Shown here: positions 26,761-36,834 of the stretch, piece by piece
Numbering within the stretch: position 1 is the stretch's first letter
How the letters are laid out: the number at the start of each line of letters is the position of its first letter
Assembly: GCA_902596915.1 (NCBI GenBank)
Contig: CACJVQ010000001.1
Coordinates: 47,367 to 111,366 of the forward strand
DNA from: an uncultured Pelagibacteraceae bacterium
Lineage (GTDB): Bacteria; Pseudomonadota; Alphaproteobacteria; Pelagibacterales; Pelagibacteraceae
Length of the DNA stretch: 64,000 nucleotides
Reading direction: 5' to 3'
Program-made: the position numbers and the translations under genes
Notes under the pieces: model-generated
The model's database searches: none
What the model was told of the DNA's origin: nothing
Seen by the model: only the letters and a program-made list of their open reading frames with translations

Positions 26761-27195
26761 ATGAGTGGATATCTTTTATTTAAATCACTTCATTTAATAG
26801 CTGTAATTTCCTGGATGGCAGGCTTATTATATTTACCAAGAATATTTGTCTACCATGTAGAAAATTTTGAAAAGGATCAAGCTACTGAAATTTTTGAAAC
26901 GATGGAAAGAAAACTTTATAATTATATCATGCGACCAGCCATGATTTTGTCTTGGCTTTTTGGAATTATATTGATTTGGATTAATGGAATTGAAAGTTTT
27001 GCCTATTTATGGTTACAGCTTAAAATTCTATCAGTAGTGATTTTAACAATTTATCATGAGTATCTGGGCAAATGTATGCGTTCGTTAAAGTCTAAAGAAA
27101 ACTTAAAATCATCCAGATTTTTTAGAATAATAAACGAAATACCCACAGTATTGCTTATTTTCATTGTTTTTATTGTGGTTTTTAAGCCTATCTAG
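26761..27195 (+). CDS. hemJ: Protoporphyrinogen IX oxidase HemJ
   Basis: The 144-residue membrane protein has about four hydrophobic helices. It opens with LFKSLHLIAVISWMAGLLYLPRIFVYH, given by its key pattern K..H.I....WM..L.YLPR.FVYH. The conserved His in the first helix and Arg of LPR are the HemJ signature. HemJ oxidises protoporphyrinogen IX, the step between HemE/CPO and HemH, and replaces the unrelated HemG and HemY in many alphaproteobacteria. Its place directly after hemE-hemH supports the call. Confidence 0.9.
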   Translation: MSGYLLFKSLHLIAVISWMAGLLYLPRIFVYHVENFEKDQATEIFETMERKLYNYIMRPAMILSWLFGIILIWINGIESFAYLWLQLKILSVVILTIYHEYLGKCMRSLKSKENLKSSRFFRIINEIPTVLLIFIVFIVVFKPI

Positions 27196-27254
27196 GGTTG
27201 AAATTTTTATTTCAGTATATATATTAAATATATCTTTAACAAAAACCTCCACAC

Positions 27255-28526
27255 ATGAATATTCAAGAATTAAAAGAAAAAAGCTCAGAAAAGTTAATCA
27301 CCGAAGCTGAAAAGCTAGGCATAGAAAACGCTAGTACACTACGTAGACAAGAAATTTATTTTGCAATTTTAAAAAAACTTGCAGAAAAAGGTGAAGAGAT
27401 TACCGGTGGAGGTGTCTTACAATTACTTCAAGATGGTTTTGGTTTCCTTAGAGCAATGGAGTCGAATTATCTTCCTGGAGCAGACGATATATATGTAAGC
27501 CCAAGTCAAATCAGAAGGTTTGGTTTGAGAACTGGAGATAGTGTTGAAGGACCTATTAGATCTCCAAAAGAGGGTGAAAGATATTTTGCACTTCTTCAAG
27601 TTAGTAAAATAAATTTTGAAGAACCAGATAAATTTAAACATAAAATTGCTTTTGATAACTTAACTCCCCTTTATCCAAACAAACAATTGGGTATGGAAGT
27701 TGAAACAAATAAAGTTGAAAAAAAACCTGACTTAACCCCAAGACTTATTGATCTTGTGAGTCCAATTGGAAAGGGCCAAAGATCTTTAATCATTTCACCT
27801 CCAAAAGCTGGTAAAACAATGATTTTACAAAGTATAGCTAACTCGATCACAGCTAATCATCCTGAATGTTATCTTATGGTTCTATTAATAGATGAAAGAC
27901 CTGAGGAAGTTACAGATATGCAGAGAACAGTTAAAGGTGAAGTTATTAGTTCTACGTTTGATGAACCAGCACAACGTCACGTAGCTGTAGCAGAAATGGT
28001 GATTGAAAAAGCTAAAAGATTAACCGAACATAAAAAAGATGTTGTAATTTTATTAGACTCAATAACTAGACTAGGAAGAGCCTATAATGCAGTTGTACCC
28101 AGTTCTGGTAAAGTTTTAACAGGAGGAGTTGATGCAAACGCTCTTCAAAGACCAAAGAGATTTTTTGGAGCAGCTAGAAATATCGAAGAAGGTGGATCTT
28201 TAACCATTATTGCAACAGCTCTGATTGATACAGGTAGCAGAATGGATGAAGTGATTTTTGAGGAATTTAAAGGAACAGGAAATAGTGAAACTATCCTGGA
28301 TAGAAAAATTTCAGAGAAAAGAATATACCCTGCAATTGATATTACTAAATCAGGAACAAGACGAGAAGAACTGATATTTGATAAAAATGATCTCCAAAAA
28401 ATGAATGTTTTAAGAAGAATTATTGCTCCAATGGGGTCAATGGATGCTATTGATTTTATAAATTCTAAATTAAAGACAACAAAAAATAATGCTGAGTTTT
28501 TTAACTCAATGAATAAACCAGCATAA
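27255..28526 (+). CDS. rho: Transcription termination factor Rho
   Basis: The 423-residue hexameric helicase starts [22 protein letters not shown]. It has the primary RNA-binding fold with DGFGFLR, then the ATPase: Walker [10 protein letters not shown] near residue 180, [15 protein letters not shown], and [16 protein letters not shown] as Walker B. The Q-loop/R-loop region includes [17 protein letters not shown]. Rho ends transcription at untranslated RNA. With so few hairpin terminators visible in this window, Rho may do much of the termination, though that is inference. Confidence 0.97.
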   Translation: MNIQELKEKSSEKLITEAEKLGIENASTLRRQEIYFAILKKLAEKGEEITGGGVLQLLQDGFGFLRAMESNYLPGADDIYVSPSQIRRFGLRTGDSVEGPIRSPKEGERYFALLQVSKINFEEPDKFKHKIAFDNLTPLYPNKQLGMEVETNKVEKKPDLTPRLIDLVSPIGKGQRSLIISPPKAGKTMILQSIANSITANHPECYLMVLLIDERPEEVTDMQRTVKGEVISSTFDEPAQRHVAVAEMVIEKAKRLTEHKKDVVILLDSITRLGRAYNAVVPSSGKVLTGGVDANALQRPKRFFGAARNIEEGGSLTIIATALIDTGSRMDEVIFEEFKGTGNSETILDRKISEKRIYPAIDITKSGTRREELIFDKNDLQKMNVLRRIIAPMGSMDAIDFINSKLKTTKNNAEFFNSMNKPA

Positions 28527-28543
28527 ATATATTAAATATATTT
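28525..28543. terminator. Weak AT-only hairpin between rho and the convergent sulfotransferase
   Basis: AAATATAT pairs with ATATATTT over 8 bases around the loop TAA. It overlaps the stop codons of both converging genes and could serve in both directions. It has no GC pair, so it would be unstable, and the reading as a terminator is tentative. Confidence 0.25.
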
Positions 28544-29392
28544 TAATTCTTTCATTTCCTTTTCAAACTCTTTCTCAATATCTTTGGAAATTTGGTGATC
28601 TAATATTTTTCTCCAATTATTTTTTGGGCCAAGGAAAAAAAATTTATTTTTATTTCCATCCTTGCCTATATTGCTCTCTGCAAATCCATCTTTTTTCTCC
28701 ATTTTTTCTAGATTTTCAAAAGAGCTTAAATTAATTGCTGTATCAATTTGATCTTCATTAAACTTTAACTTTAGTAAACCTCCAATATAGTCAGCTATTT
28801 TAGTAAATTCATTTTTGGTGTCATGAATAAGGTCTTCGTATCTAATTAAAAGATTATTTTTTCTCAAATTTTTCCAAGATAAGTAATGAGATTTCCATGA
28901 TCCAACAAATTGTGTGAGAGGAAATTTTTGACTCTTCAAATATAAATTCTTTTGTTCTTCAGACAATCCTAAAATTTTATTTTCATTAAATAAAAATTCT
29001 TTCGCCTCTTTATAATTTGATAATGAATAATGATTTTTTAAAGATGTAATTACATTTCTTGGATCTCTAACAATATAAATCGCTCCAAGTGTATTCTCAG
29101 AATTTGTAAAGGGAAAACCCCTAAATTTACCAAGCATATTATGAGTTTTAAAAAATCTTAAATTTTTATCTGAATTTATTTTTTTTTGTGAGGCTATCCA
29201 GTTTTTTGCAATCTCATTAAAATCAAGCAAATTGGAAATCAAATCATTAAACTGAGTAGAATGAGGATAATTAATAATTGCTCTTAAATGACTTAAATTT
29301 AAATCAGTTTTTTTTCCTATTAATAAAGAAATTATAAAAAATCTTAACCATGTATTTCCACTTTTAGGATATGAAGCTAACCAAATAATCAT
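28532..29392 (-). CDS. Sulfotransferase, second of a tandem pair
   Basis: The 286-residue product begins MIIWLASYPKSGNTWLR, the PAPS loop at the extreme N terminus. It carries GAIYIVRDPRNVITSL at the 3'-phosphate site, RYEDLIHD, and an FFFLGPKNNWRKIL closing segment. It is clearly paralogous to the gene just upstream, with a 3-base gap, and to 983-1828. All belong to the Sulfotransfer_1 type; acceptor unknown. It converges on rho with 5 bases between stops. The pair interrupts the rho-to-mnmE neighbourhood. Confidence 0.85.
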   Translation of the reverse strand: MIIWLASYPKSGNTWLRFFIISLLIGKKTDLNLSHLRAIINYPHSTQFNDLISNLLDFNEIAKNWIASQKKINSDKNLRFFKTHNMLGKFRGFPFTNSENTLGAIYIVRDPRNVITSLKNHYSLSNYKEAKEFLFNENKILGLSEEQKNLYLKSQKFPLTQFVGSWKSHYLSWKNLRKNNLLIRYEDLIHDTKNEFTKIADYIGGLLKLKFNEDQIDTAINLSSFENLEKMEKKDGFAESNIGKDGNKNKFFFLGPKNNWRKILDHQISKDIEKEFEKEMKELKYI

Positions 29393-29395
29393 TTT

Positions 29396-30250
29396 TTAAA
29401 TATATCCGAGTTCACGCATCTCGGTTTTAAACTCCTTTTCTATATCCTCTTTTAACTTTATATCTAATAACTTCTCCCAATTATTTTCAGGTCCCAGATT
29501 AAAAAATCTCTTTTTTTCTCCAGTTTCTTTATCAATTATTGCTTCAACAAAACCATTCTCTTTCTCTAATTTTTTTAGGTTTGCAAAAGAATTTGATCTT
29601 ACTGCTAAATTTACTTTTGTTGCGTCAATTTTTAGATTTAAAAGTTTGGATAAATATTCTGCAAGTTTATTAAATTCTTTATGAGGATCTTGAATTAAGT
29701 CTTCATATTTAATCAGTAAATAATTTTTTTTAAATTGTTTCCAAGAATTGTAGTGGTTCTTCCAAGATGATATTACTGTAAAAATATTTTTGTTTACATT
29801 TGGATCTTTTAAATCAAATTTTTTGCCTATTGCTTTATTTTCATCAAATAAAAATTCTTTAGCATCCCAGTAATTTTTTTTTGAAAAATGATATAATATT
29901 GACGATATTACATTCCTTGGGTCTCTTACAATATGTACTGTTCCAAGCGATACTTCTCCATTTGTAAAAAAAGAGTTTTGATATTTACAAAGTGCGTGGT
30001 GTGTTTTAAGAATTTTAATTTTATTATCCTTATTTAAAATTTTTTGTGACTCAATCCAATTTGAGGATAACTTTTCCAAATTATCAATTTCGTCTACTAA
30101 ATTTATAAAATGAGATCTTTTAGGATACTGATCTATTTTGCTTATTTCGCTTAAATCTGCTTCATTATTTTTATTAAATAATAGTGAATTTAAAAATGAT
30201 CTTACCCAGGTATTCCCACTTTTAGGATATGAAGCTAACCAAATAATCAT
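29396..30250 (-). CDS. Sulfotransferase, first of a tandem pair
   Basis: The 284-residue product shares the N-terminal MIIWLASYPKSGNTWVR with its downstream paralogue. IVRDPRNVISS follows about 110 residues in, with KYEDLIQD and RFFNLGPENNW near the end. The KKRFFNLG wording is also present in the sulfotransferase at 983-1828, so the three share a close ancestor. The start is divergent from mnmE, 48 bases away. PAPS-dependent sulfation is the family role; the acceptor, and whether the product acts in the cytosol or at the membrane, cannot be told. Confidence 0.85.
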   Translation of the reverse strand: MIIWLASYPKSGNTWVRSFLNSLLFNKNNEADLSEISKIDQYPKRSHFINLVDEIDNLEKLSSNWIESQKILNKDNKIKILKTHHALCKYQNSFFTNGEVSLGTVHIVRDPRNVISSILYHFSKKNYWDAKEFLFDENKAIGKKFDLKDPNVNKNIFTVISSWKNHYNSWKQFKKNYLLIKYEDLIQDPHKEFNKLAEYLSKLLNLKIDATKVNLAVRSNSFANLKKLEKENGFVEAIIDKETGEKKRFFNLGPENNWEKLLDIKLKEDIEKEFKTEMRELGYI

Positions 30251-30298
30251 TAAGATAAATATATAATTTAGATAAATATAAAACTATAATAATTAATT

Positions 30299-31630
30299 AT
30301 GACAATCTATGCTCTCTCTTCAGGACCTGGTGTATCAGGAATCGCGGTTATCAGAATATCTGGATCTAAAGTTGAAGAGATTGTAAAATTAATAACAAAT
30401 GATCAACTTCCAGAGCCAAGGCAAGCAACCTTAAAAAAATTCAATAAAATCAACAATTCTGAGCTTATAGACGAGGGAATATTAATATGGTTTCCAGGCC
30501 CTGAGAGCTACACAGGCGAAGATATGGCTGAAATACATGTGCACGGTAGCATTGCTGTTGTGAGGACAATTTTAGATCAATTATCAAAAATTGAAAATTG
30601 TCGACTTGCTGAGCCTGGTGAATTTACAAAAATTGCTTTTCAAAATGAAAAAATAAATCTTCTTAAAGCTGAGAGCATATCCGATCTCATTTCTGCAGAA
30701 ACAGAAATTCAAAGACAACAAGCTGTTAAAATAATGAGTGGGAAAAGTTCAGATAAATTTAATTCACTAAGAGAAAAACTTTTAAAAATTTTATCAAACG
30801 TTGAAGCTAAAATTGATTTTCCTGAGGAAGATCTCCCAGATGATGTAATTAAAAATATAAAAAATGATTCTGAAAAAATAAGATTGGAAATTGAAAAAAT
30901 TTTAAACGATCAAAAAGTTGGAGAAAGAATTAGAGAAGGTTTCAAAATTGCAATTATTGGACCAGCCAATGCAGGAAAATCATCTTTGCTTAATTATCTT
31001 TCCAATCGTGATGTAGCTATCGTTTCAGAAATTGCAGGAACAACAAGAGACGTTATCGAAGCCCATTTAAATTTAGATGGATATCCTGTTGTGATTTCTG
31101 ATACTGCTGGAATTAGAGAGTCTCAAGATGAGATAGAAAAAAAAGGAATTAAATTAGCACTTAAACGTGCTGAAGATGCTGATCTTAACATAATAGTAAT
31201 TGAGCCAAAAAGTGTTAATTTTACTGGATTTTTGAATGATTTGGTTAGTGAAAAATCAATAATTGTAATTAATAAAATAGATCTTGGTTATAAAGATATC
31301 AATCAACAAATTGAAAAGTTTAATCCAATTTTTTTATCAATTAAAAATGAAACAAACTTAGATGAGTTAATAAATAGAATTAAAGATAAATTAAAAAATA
31401 AATTTGTTAGTTCAAACGAAACTTTAATTACTAGAGAAAGACATAGACAAAGTTTAGAAGCTTGTGTTCAAAATTTAATTAACTTTGAGGAAAAAAACTC
31501 TCAAGAAGATTTTGATAAAGCTGCAGAAGATTTAAGATTGGCAACCAGACATTTAGGAATGATTGTTGGTAAAGTAGATGTTGAAGAAATATTAGGGTCT
31601 ATTTTTAACGACTTTTGTATAGGTAAATAA
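30299..31630 (+). CDS. mnmE: tRNA modification GTPase MnmE
   Basis: The 443-residue product has the N-terminal formyl-tetrahydrofolate domain (PGPESYTGEDMAEIHVHGS, AEPGEFT..AF). The inserted G domain has P-loop GPANAGKSSLLN, DTAGIRE and NKID. The C terminus ends in the catalytic CIGK. MnmE works with MnmG to add the carboxymethylaminomethyl-type group to uridine 34 of certain tRNAs. It is followed by mnmG after 76 bases. A short A-rich start begins at the ATG at 30299. Confidence 0.96.
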   Translation: MTIYALSSGPGVSGIAVIRISGSKVEEIVKLITNDQLPEPRQATLKKFNKINNSELIDEGILIWFPGPESYTGEDMAEIHVHGSIAVVRTILDQLSKIENCRLAEPGEFTKIAFQNEKINLLKAESISDLISAETEIQRQQAVKIMSGKSSDKFNSLREKLLKILSNVEAKIDFPEEDLPDDVIKNIKNDSEKIRLEIEKILNDQKVGERIREGFKIAIIGPANAGKSSLLNYLSNRDVAIVSEIAGTTRDVIEAHLNLDGYPVVISDTAGIRESQDEIEKKGIKLALKRAEDADLNIIVIEPKSVNFTGFLNDLVSEKSIIVINKIDLGYKDINQQIEKFNPIFLSIKNETNLDELINRIKDKLKNKFVSSNETLITRERHRQSLEACVQNLINFEEKNSQEDFDKAAEDLRLATRHLGMIVGKVDVEEILGSIFNDFCIGK

Positions 31631-31706
31631 GTACTGAATTTACTTGGTTTTTGTGCATTTTTAAGTGTTTCCTTGTAAATTTTAGGATCAATAATAAATT
31701 ACTGCT

Positions 31707-33578
31707 ATGAAAAATGAGTTTTCATTTGATGTAGTTGTAATTGGCGGTGGGCATGCTGGCTGCGAAGCTGCTGCAGCATCTGCTAGATTGGGAGTAAATA
31801 CAGCCTTATTTACACATAAATTTGATACTATTGGTGAGATGTCATGTAATCCAGCTATAGGAGGATTAGGCAAAGGTCATCTTGTTCGAGAAATAGACGC
31901 ACTAGATGGTGTAATGGGAGAAGTGGCGGATAAATCAGGTATTCAATTTAGATTATTAAATAGAAGCAGAGGCCCTGCAGTGCGTGGACCACGGACCCAA
32001 AGTGACAGATTACTTTATAAGAAATATATGCAAGAAAAACTTGTAAATTACTGTAATTTAAGCATTTTTTCTGATCCTGTAATAGAGTTTATTTTTGAAA
32101 AAAACAATATAATTGGTTTTATCACACAAGAAGGTAAAAAAGTATTATCATCTAAAGTAATCCTTACAACTGGAACTTTTTTAAATGGTTTAATTCACAT
32201 TGGTGAAGAAAAAACACCTGCAGGAAGATTTAATGAAAAACCTTCAACAGGTTTAAGTGAACAATTAGAAAAATATGATTTTAAAATTGGAAGATTAAAA
32301 ACAGGTACACCTCCAAGACTTGATGCAACGACAATTAATTTTAAAAAACTCGAAGAACAACATGCAGATGAAGATCCATATTTTTTTTCTTTCCTTACAA
32401 AAAAAAATATCAATAGACAAATTTCATGTAGGATGACTTATACCAATCGAGTAGTTCATGAGATCATATCTAAAAATATAAAAAGTAGTGCTATGTACTC
32501 TGGGAGTATAAAGGGAGTTGGTCCAAGATACTGTCCTTCTATAGAAGATAAAATTGTAAAGTTTGCTGATAAGCAAAAGCATCAAATATTTTTAGAGCCA
32601 GAAGGTCTAAATGATAAAACAATCTACCCTAATGGGATTTCAACTTCTCTTCCTGCTGAAATACAGCAAGAAATATGTAACAATATCAATGGTTTAGAGA
32701 ATGTTAAGATTTTAAGGCCTGGATACGCTATAGAATATGATTTTGTTGACCCAAGAGAGCTTTTCTTAACCTTAGAGACCAAAAAAATAAAAAATCTTTA
32801 TCTTGCAGGACAAATAAATGGAACAACAGGCTATGAGGAGGCTGCAGCTCAAGGATTGATAGCTGGAATTAATGCAGCTCTCTCTATAAAGGGTATGGAG
32901 CCATTTATACTTGATAGATCTGAAGCTTATATTGGAGTAATGATAGATGATTTAGTAACAAAAGGAGTTGCTGAGCCATATAGAATGTTCACTTCAAGGG
33001 CAGAATATAGACTATCTTTGAGATCAGACAATGCTGATCTAAGATTAACCCAAAAAGGAATTAATATTGGACTTATACTAGATAAGAGAAAAAATATATA
33101 TAAAGAGAAAGCATCTAAACTAGAAAAAAGTCTCAAAAAGATGAAAAATTCTTTAATTTCTCCATCTAAAGCTTTAAAATTTGGAATAAATATTGCTAAA
33201 GATGGGGTTAAAAGAAATGCAATAGAGATATTAAGTCAAAAAACGGTCAATATGAGCAAAATTAGAGAAATTTGGCCAGAAATCAAATATGTTTCACGTG
33301 AAATTGATGAGCAGATTGAGATAAAGGCTCATTATAAAGGCTATTTAAAGAAACAAAGCGCGGATATTTTAGCATTCAAAAGGGATGAAAATTTGAAAAT
33401 ACCAGAAAATTTAGATTATGATCAATTCTCTGGACTTTCAAATGAAGTTAAGTCAAAATTTAAGGAAATAAAGCCAAAAACACTTGGTCAAGCACTTAGA
33501 ATAGATGGGATTACTCCAGCGGCAGTATATATTTTGTTGTCTCATGTCAAAAGAAAGTCTATTAAGCATATAGCTTGA
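31707..33578 (+). CDS. mnmG: tRNA uridine-34 modification enzyme MnmG (GidA)
   Basis: The 623-residue FAD protein opens with [21 protein letters not shown], given by its key [10 protein letters not shown]. It has [30 protein letters not shown], and [17 protein letters not shown], all diagnostic. It pairs with MnmE in tRNA wobble modification. Near its 3' end the codons for YVSREID contain a parS-like site (33290-33305). The stop TGA overlaps the TTG start of rsmG (TTGA). Confidence 0.97.
   Translation: MKNEFSFDVVVIGGGHAGCEAAAASARLGVNTALFTHKFDTIGEMSCNPAIGGLGKGHLVREIDALDGVMGEVADKSGIQFRLLNRSRGPAVRGPRTQSDRLLYKKYMQEKLVNYCNLSIFSDPVIEFIFEKNNIIGFITQEGKKVLSSKVILTTGTFLNGLIHIGEEKTPAGRFNEKPSTGLSEQLEKYDFKIGRLKTGTPPRLDATTINFKKLEEQHADEDPYFFSFLTKKNINRQISCRMTYTNRVVHEIISKNIKSSAMYSGSIKGVGPRYCPSIEDKIVKFADKQKHQIFLEPEGLNDKTIYPNGISTSLPAEIQQEICNNINGLENVKILRPGYAIEYDFVDPRELFLTLETKKIKNLYLAGQINGTTGYEEAAAQGLIAGINAALSIKGMEPFILDRSEAYIGVMIDDLVTKGVAEPYRMFTSRAEYRLSLRSDNADLRLTQKGINIGLILDKRKNIYKEKASKLEKSLKKMKNSLISPSKALKFGINIAKDGVKRNAIEILSQKTVNMSKIREIWPEIKYVSREIDEQIEIKAHYKGYLKKQSADILAFKRDENLKIPENLDYDQFSGLSNEVKSKFKEIKPKTLGQALRIDGITPAAVYILLSHVKRKSIKHIA
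33290..33305. promoter_or_regulatory. parS-like site inside mnmG (14 of 16 bases)
   Basis: TGTTTCACGTGAAATT differs from the parS palindrome TGTTTCACGTGAAACA only in the last two bases. It lies in the 3' part of mnmG, 317 bases before the perfect copy in rsmG and about 0.9 kb before parA. It codes for VSRE in the MnmG frame. Confidence 0.75.
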
Positions 33579-34219
33579 TTGATTCGAAAATAATAAAAAC
33601 TGATAAAATTTATCTGCCAAATGTTTCACGTGAAACACTTAAGGAGTTGAGGGACTATTCTCAGTCAATATTGAGTACAAATAAGAAAATAAATTTAATA
33701 GGTTCAAGCACAGAAAAGTCAATAAATACTAGGCATATTTACGATAGCGCACAAACCATTGAATTTATTAATAAAAATGACATTAAGATATGCACTGATC
33801 TTGGCTCAGGTGCAGGGCTTCCTAGTATAGTTTTGGGTATTTTGATGAAATCCAAAAAGCAAGGTTTTAAGCTAGTTTTTTATGAGAAGAGCTATCATAA
33901 GAGTAATTTTTTAAAAGAGATGGTAAAAAAGTTTAAATTGGAAGCAAAAATTCACCAAAAAAATATATTTGAAGAGAAAAATTTAGTTACAGACGTAATA
34001 ATTTGTCGAGCATTTAAACCTTTACCTGTGATTTTTGATATAGCAACAAAGAATTTTAAAAATTTTAAATATATAGTCATGTATTTAGGCAAGAGTGGAA
34101 AAAAGATTTTGGAAGATGTTTCCAAAAAATGGAAATTTGACTTGGAGGAAATGAAAAGTCTAACAAGTGATATGTCGTCAGTAGTAAAAATTTCAAACTT
34201 AAAAAAAAAACATGAGTAG
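33575..34219 (+). CDS. rsmG: 16S rRNA m7G527 methyltransferase RsmG (GidB)
   Basis: The 214-residue product has [42 protein letters not shown] and [16 protein letters not shown], the SAM loop, typical of RsmG. It methylates G527 of 16S rRNA. No ATG precedes the conserved NVSRET; the TTG at 33575, overlapping the mnmG stop as TTGA, is the best start. The VSRET codons are a perfect parS palindrome. The last codons overlap parA by 8 bases. Confidence 0.93.
   Translation: MIDSKIIKTDKIYLPNVSRETLKELRDYSQSILSTNKKINLIGSSTEKSINTRHIYDSAQTIEFINKNDIKICTDLGSGAGLPSIVLGILMKSKKQGFKLVFYEKSYHKSNFLKEMVKKFKLEAKIHQKNIFEEKNLVTDVIICRAFKPLPVIFDIATKNFKNFKYIVMYLGKSGKKILEDVSKKWKFDLEEMKSLTSDMSSVVKISNLKKKHE
33622..33637. 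promoter_or_regulatory. parS centromere site (perfect palindrome) inside rsmG
   Basis: TGTTTCACGTGAAACA matches the conserved bacterial parS consensus at all 16 positions. It is read as VSRET near the RsmG N terminus, so the same bases serve as codons and as a ParB loading site. parA and parB lie just downstream. Confidence 0.92.
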
Positions 34220-35012
34220 AAAAACTATATCGGTCATAAACCAGAAAGGTGGAGTGGGTAAGACCACAACAGTCATTAATCTTGCTGCTGGTTTAACGAT
34301 GAAAGAAAAAAAAATTCTTGTAATTGATCTTGATCCGCAAGGGAATGCTACAACAGGCCTTGGATTATCTAATGCAACAAGCTCTGATCAAACAATTTAC
34401 AATGTATTAAATGGAAATAAAAAAATTTCAGATGTAATACAGTCTACAAGTTTCAAAAATTTAGATTTGATTGCATCAAATGTTGATTTGTCTGGACTAG
34501 AGGTGGAGACAGCTGGTGATAGCCGGAGAGCTTTTAAATTAAAAGATGAATTAGCCTTGATTTTAAACAATTCTGAGCCATCTTATGATTATATCATAAT
34601 TGACTGCCCACCATCCTTAAGCCTTCTTACAATTATGGCGTTGGTAGCATCTGATGCGCTTGTGGTACCACTTCAGACAGAATTTTTTGCTTTGGAGGGA
34701 CTTACACAACTTATGAAAACAATTGAAAGGATAAAGTCAAACCTAAATCCATCCTTAGACATAAGGGGAATACTTTTGACCATGTATGATAAGAGAAATA
34801 AATTATCGGGTGACGTAGAAGCAGAGGCAAGAAACTATTTTAAGAATAAAGTTTATAGCACTGCTGTTCCAAGAAATGTTAGATTATCCGAAGCACCCTC
34901 ACACGGTGTTCCAGTTTTAATTTATGATAAGTCATGTCCAGGTAGCAGAGCATATTTTAGTTTTACAGAGGAATTTTTAAACCAAGATAAACCAGTGGAG
35001 AGTGCAGCATGA
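34212..35012 (+). CDS. parA: Chromosome partitioning ATPase ParA (Soj)
   Basis: The 266-residue product has the deviant Walker A loop INQKGGVGKTTTVINLAAG, with the signature Lys in KGGVGKT. VIDLDPQGNATTGLG and IIDCPPSLSLLTIMAL follow. ParA moves ParB-bound origins to the cell poles. It starts 8 bases inside rsmG, overlaps parB by 4 bases, and so belongs to the mnmG-rsmG-parA-parB operon near the proposed origin. Confidence 0.96.
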   Translation: MSRKTISVINQKGGVGKTTTVINLAAGLTMKEKKILVIDLDPQGNATTGLGLSNATSSDQTIYNVLNGNKKISDVIQSTSFKNLDLIASNVDLSGLEVETAGDSRRAFKLKDELALILNNSEPSYDYIIIDCPPSLSLLTIMALVASDALVVPLQTEFFALEGLTQLMKTIERIKSNLNPSLDIRGILLTMYDKRNKLSGDVEAEARNYFKNKVYSTAVPRNVRLSEAPSHGVPVLIYDKSCPGSRAYFSFTEEFLNQDKPVESAA

Positions 35013-35860
35013 TTAATCCGTTTAAATCAAAAAAAGGACTTGGAAGAGGATTGTCTTCCTTGATAGGTGATAGTGAGAAAATTGAAGATAAAAAAAATGT
35101 TTCAATAAGTTCACTAGTTAGAAATAAGTATCAACCTAGAAAAAAATTTGATGAAATTAGTTTAGAAGAATTAACAAACTCTATTAGAGAGCGAGGTATT
35201 ATCCAGCCTATAATTGTAAGACCTTCTTCTGATGAAGAAGATAAATTTGAAATAATTGCTGGGGAAAGACGATGGCAGGCAGCACAATATGCAGGTCTTC
35301 ATGAAGTACCAGTTGTTGTAATTAATGTAGATAATCTAAAATCATTAGAATTTGCTATTGTTGAAAATGTTCAAAGAAAAGATTTAAATCCAATTGAAGA
35401 AGCTGAGGGTTATAAAAGATTGATAGACGAATTTAGTTATGACCAGGATAAGGTATCAAAATTTATTGGTAAAAGTAGAGCACATATATCTAATTGTTTG
35501 AGACTGCTATCTCTTCCACAAGAAATAATAGAATTAATAATTGAAGAGAAATTATCTCAAGGACACGCAAAAATCTTAGTTGGATTAGATAATGCAATTC
35601 TTTTAGCAAAGAAAATAATCTCAAAAAAATTATCAGTTAGGCAAGCAGAAAGTTTAGTTCGTATGTTGAAATCTAGTTCCAAAAGTTCTATTAAGAAAAA
35701 AGATCCAAACATAGTAACTCTTGAAGAAGAGTTAACAGATAAAATTGGAATGAGAGTGTTTGTTAAGAATAAAAGAAATAACTCTGGGACTATTAGTTTA
35801 GAGTATAAGGGAGCTGACCAGCTTGATAGGCTGGTAGAGATTATTAAACAAAATTATTAG
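35009..35860 (+). CDS. parB: Chromosome partitioning protein ParB (Spo0J)
   Basis: The 283-residue product starts with KKGLGRGLSSLIG. It holds NKYQPRKKFDEISLEELTNSI, the CTP-binding motif region with GERRWQAAQYAG, and EAEGYKRLIDEF. A helix-turn-helix spans about KVSKFIGKSRAHISNCLRLLSLP. ParB loads at parS, spreads as a CTP clamp and is the partner of ParA. It ends tail to tail with holA, sharing TTAG at 35857-35860. Confidence 0.96.
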   Translation: MINPFKSKKGLGRGLSSLIGDSEKIEDKKNVSISSLVRNKYQPRKKFDEISLEELTNSIRERGIIQPIIVRPSSDEEDKFEIIAGERRWQAAQYAGLHEVPVVVINVDNLKSLEFAIVENVQRKDLNPIEEAEGYKRLIDEFSYDQDKVSKFIGKSRAHISNCLRLLSLPQEIIELIIEEKLSQGHAKILVGLDNAILLAKKIISKKLSVRQAESLVRMLKSSSKSSIKKKDPNIVTLEEELTDKIGMRVFVKNKRNNSGTISLEYKGADQLDRLVEIIKQNY

Positions 35861-36834
35861 TAATTACTGATAAAATTTGAGACAAAAAGCATTGAATTTG
35901 CTGTATTTTTTTTAACTAAAGCTTCCAAATCATTGATCTTAAATATTATATCTTTTACTTCATTAGTTGACCATGACTGAGCTTGTTTTTTTACAATTTC
36001 TTTTTCTTTCCAAAATATAGGAGGTTTAATTGTAGATATTACCTGATCAATATTTTTATTATTATCAACTTCATTTCTTATTTTTAAAAGTCTTTTTGAT
36101 TTATTTAATATTGTTCTTATTATTAAGATACAATCATCTGATGAGTAATTATTTTCATTAAGAATATTTGACACTTTTTTTGAATTTTTTGCTAAATAAT
36201 TATCTGACAATTCGAATACACTGTAGTTTTCTGCTAGATTAGAAAGTTTTAATACATCTTCAATACTTAATTTTTTTTTAGTAATTGATAAGTTTTTTAA
36301 TTTAGATAGTTCATTTTTTAAATTTATTCTGTCACCATTCGATCTTTCGATAAGAATATTTTTTATTTCTTGAGAAAGGCTTAATTTATAATCTTTTAAA
36401 AAATTATTTATAATAAAATTTAATGATCGAGAATCGTCTTCATAAACCGGTGTACAAATTACATTCTTTTCTTTTTCAAATAAATTTCTTAATTTAGATT
36501 TCTTTTCTAAGTTTGAAGATTTAATTATTATTTTTGCTCCAAGTTCCTTCCTGTCTAAAAGTTCATTAATAACAGTAGTTAATTTATCCGTACCTCTTGA
36601 AATAATAATTAATTTTTCAGTCTCGAAAAGTGATTTGTTTAGCAAACTTGATATAAATTCATCTTTGTTTGTTAATATATCCTGCTCATCATATTTCAAA
36701 ACTTCACCTTCATAATTTTTTTTATAAAAATTGCTTATTATATCTTGTTTAATTCCTTCATTATTTCCATAAATCAAATGTATATTAAAATTTAAGGAAA
36801 TTATTTTTTCTAGTTCAAAACTTTTAATTATCAT
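35857..36834 (-). CDS. holA: DNA polymerase III delta subunit HolA
   Basis: The 325-residue product has the HolA layout. An N-terminal IHLIYGNNEGIKQDIIS and a degenerate AAA+ region (DEQDILTNKDEFISSLLNKSLFETEKLIIISRG, given by residues about 48-80) are followed by a helical collar with LIERSNGDRINLKNELSKL. HolA opens the sliding clamp in the clamp loader. It overlaps the upstream lptE by 11 bases; leuS-lptE-holA is a recurrent bacterial order and supports both neighbours' calls. Confidence 0.88.
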   Translation of the reverse strand: MIIKSFELEKIISLNFNIHLIYGNNEGIKQDIISNFYKKNYEGEVLKYDEQDILTNKDEFISSLLNKSLFETEKLIIISRGTDKLTTVINELLDRKELGAKIIIKSSNLEKKSKLRNLFEKEKNVICTPVYEDDSRSLNFIINNFLKDYKLSLSQEIKNILIERSNGDRINLKNELSKLKNLSITKKKLSIEDVLKLSNLAENYSVFELSDNYLAKNSKKVSNILNENNYSSDDCILIIRTILNKSKRLLKIRNEVDNNKNIDQVISTIKPPIFWKEKEIVKKQAQSWSTNEVKDIIFKINDLEALVKKNTANSMLFVSNFISNY

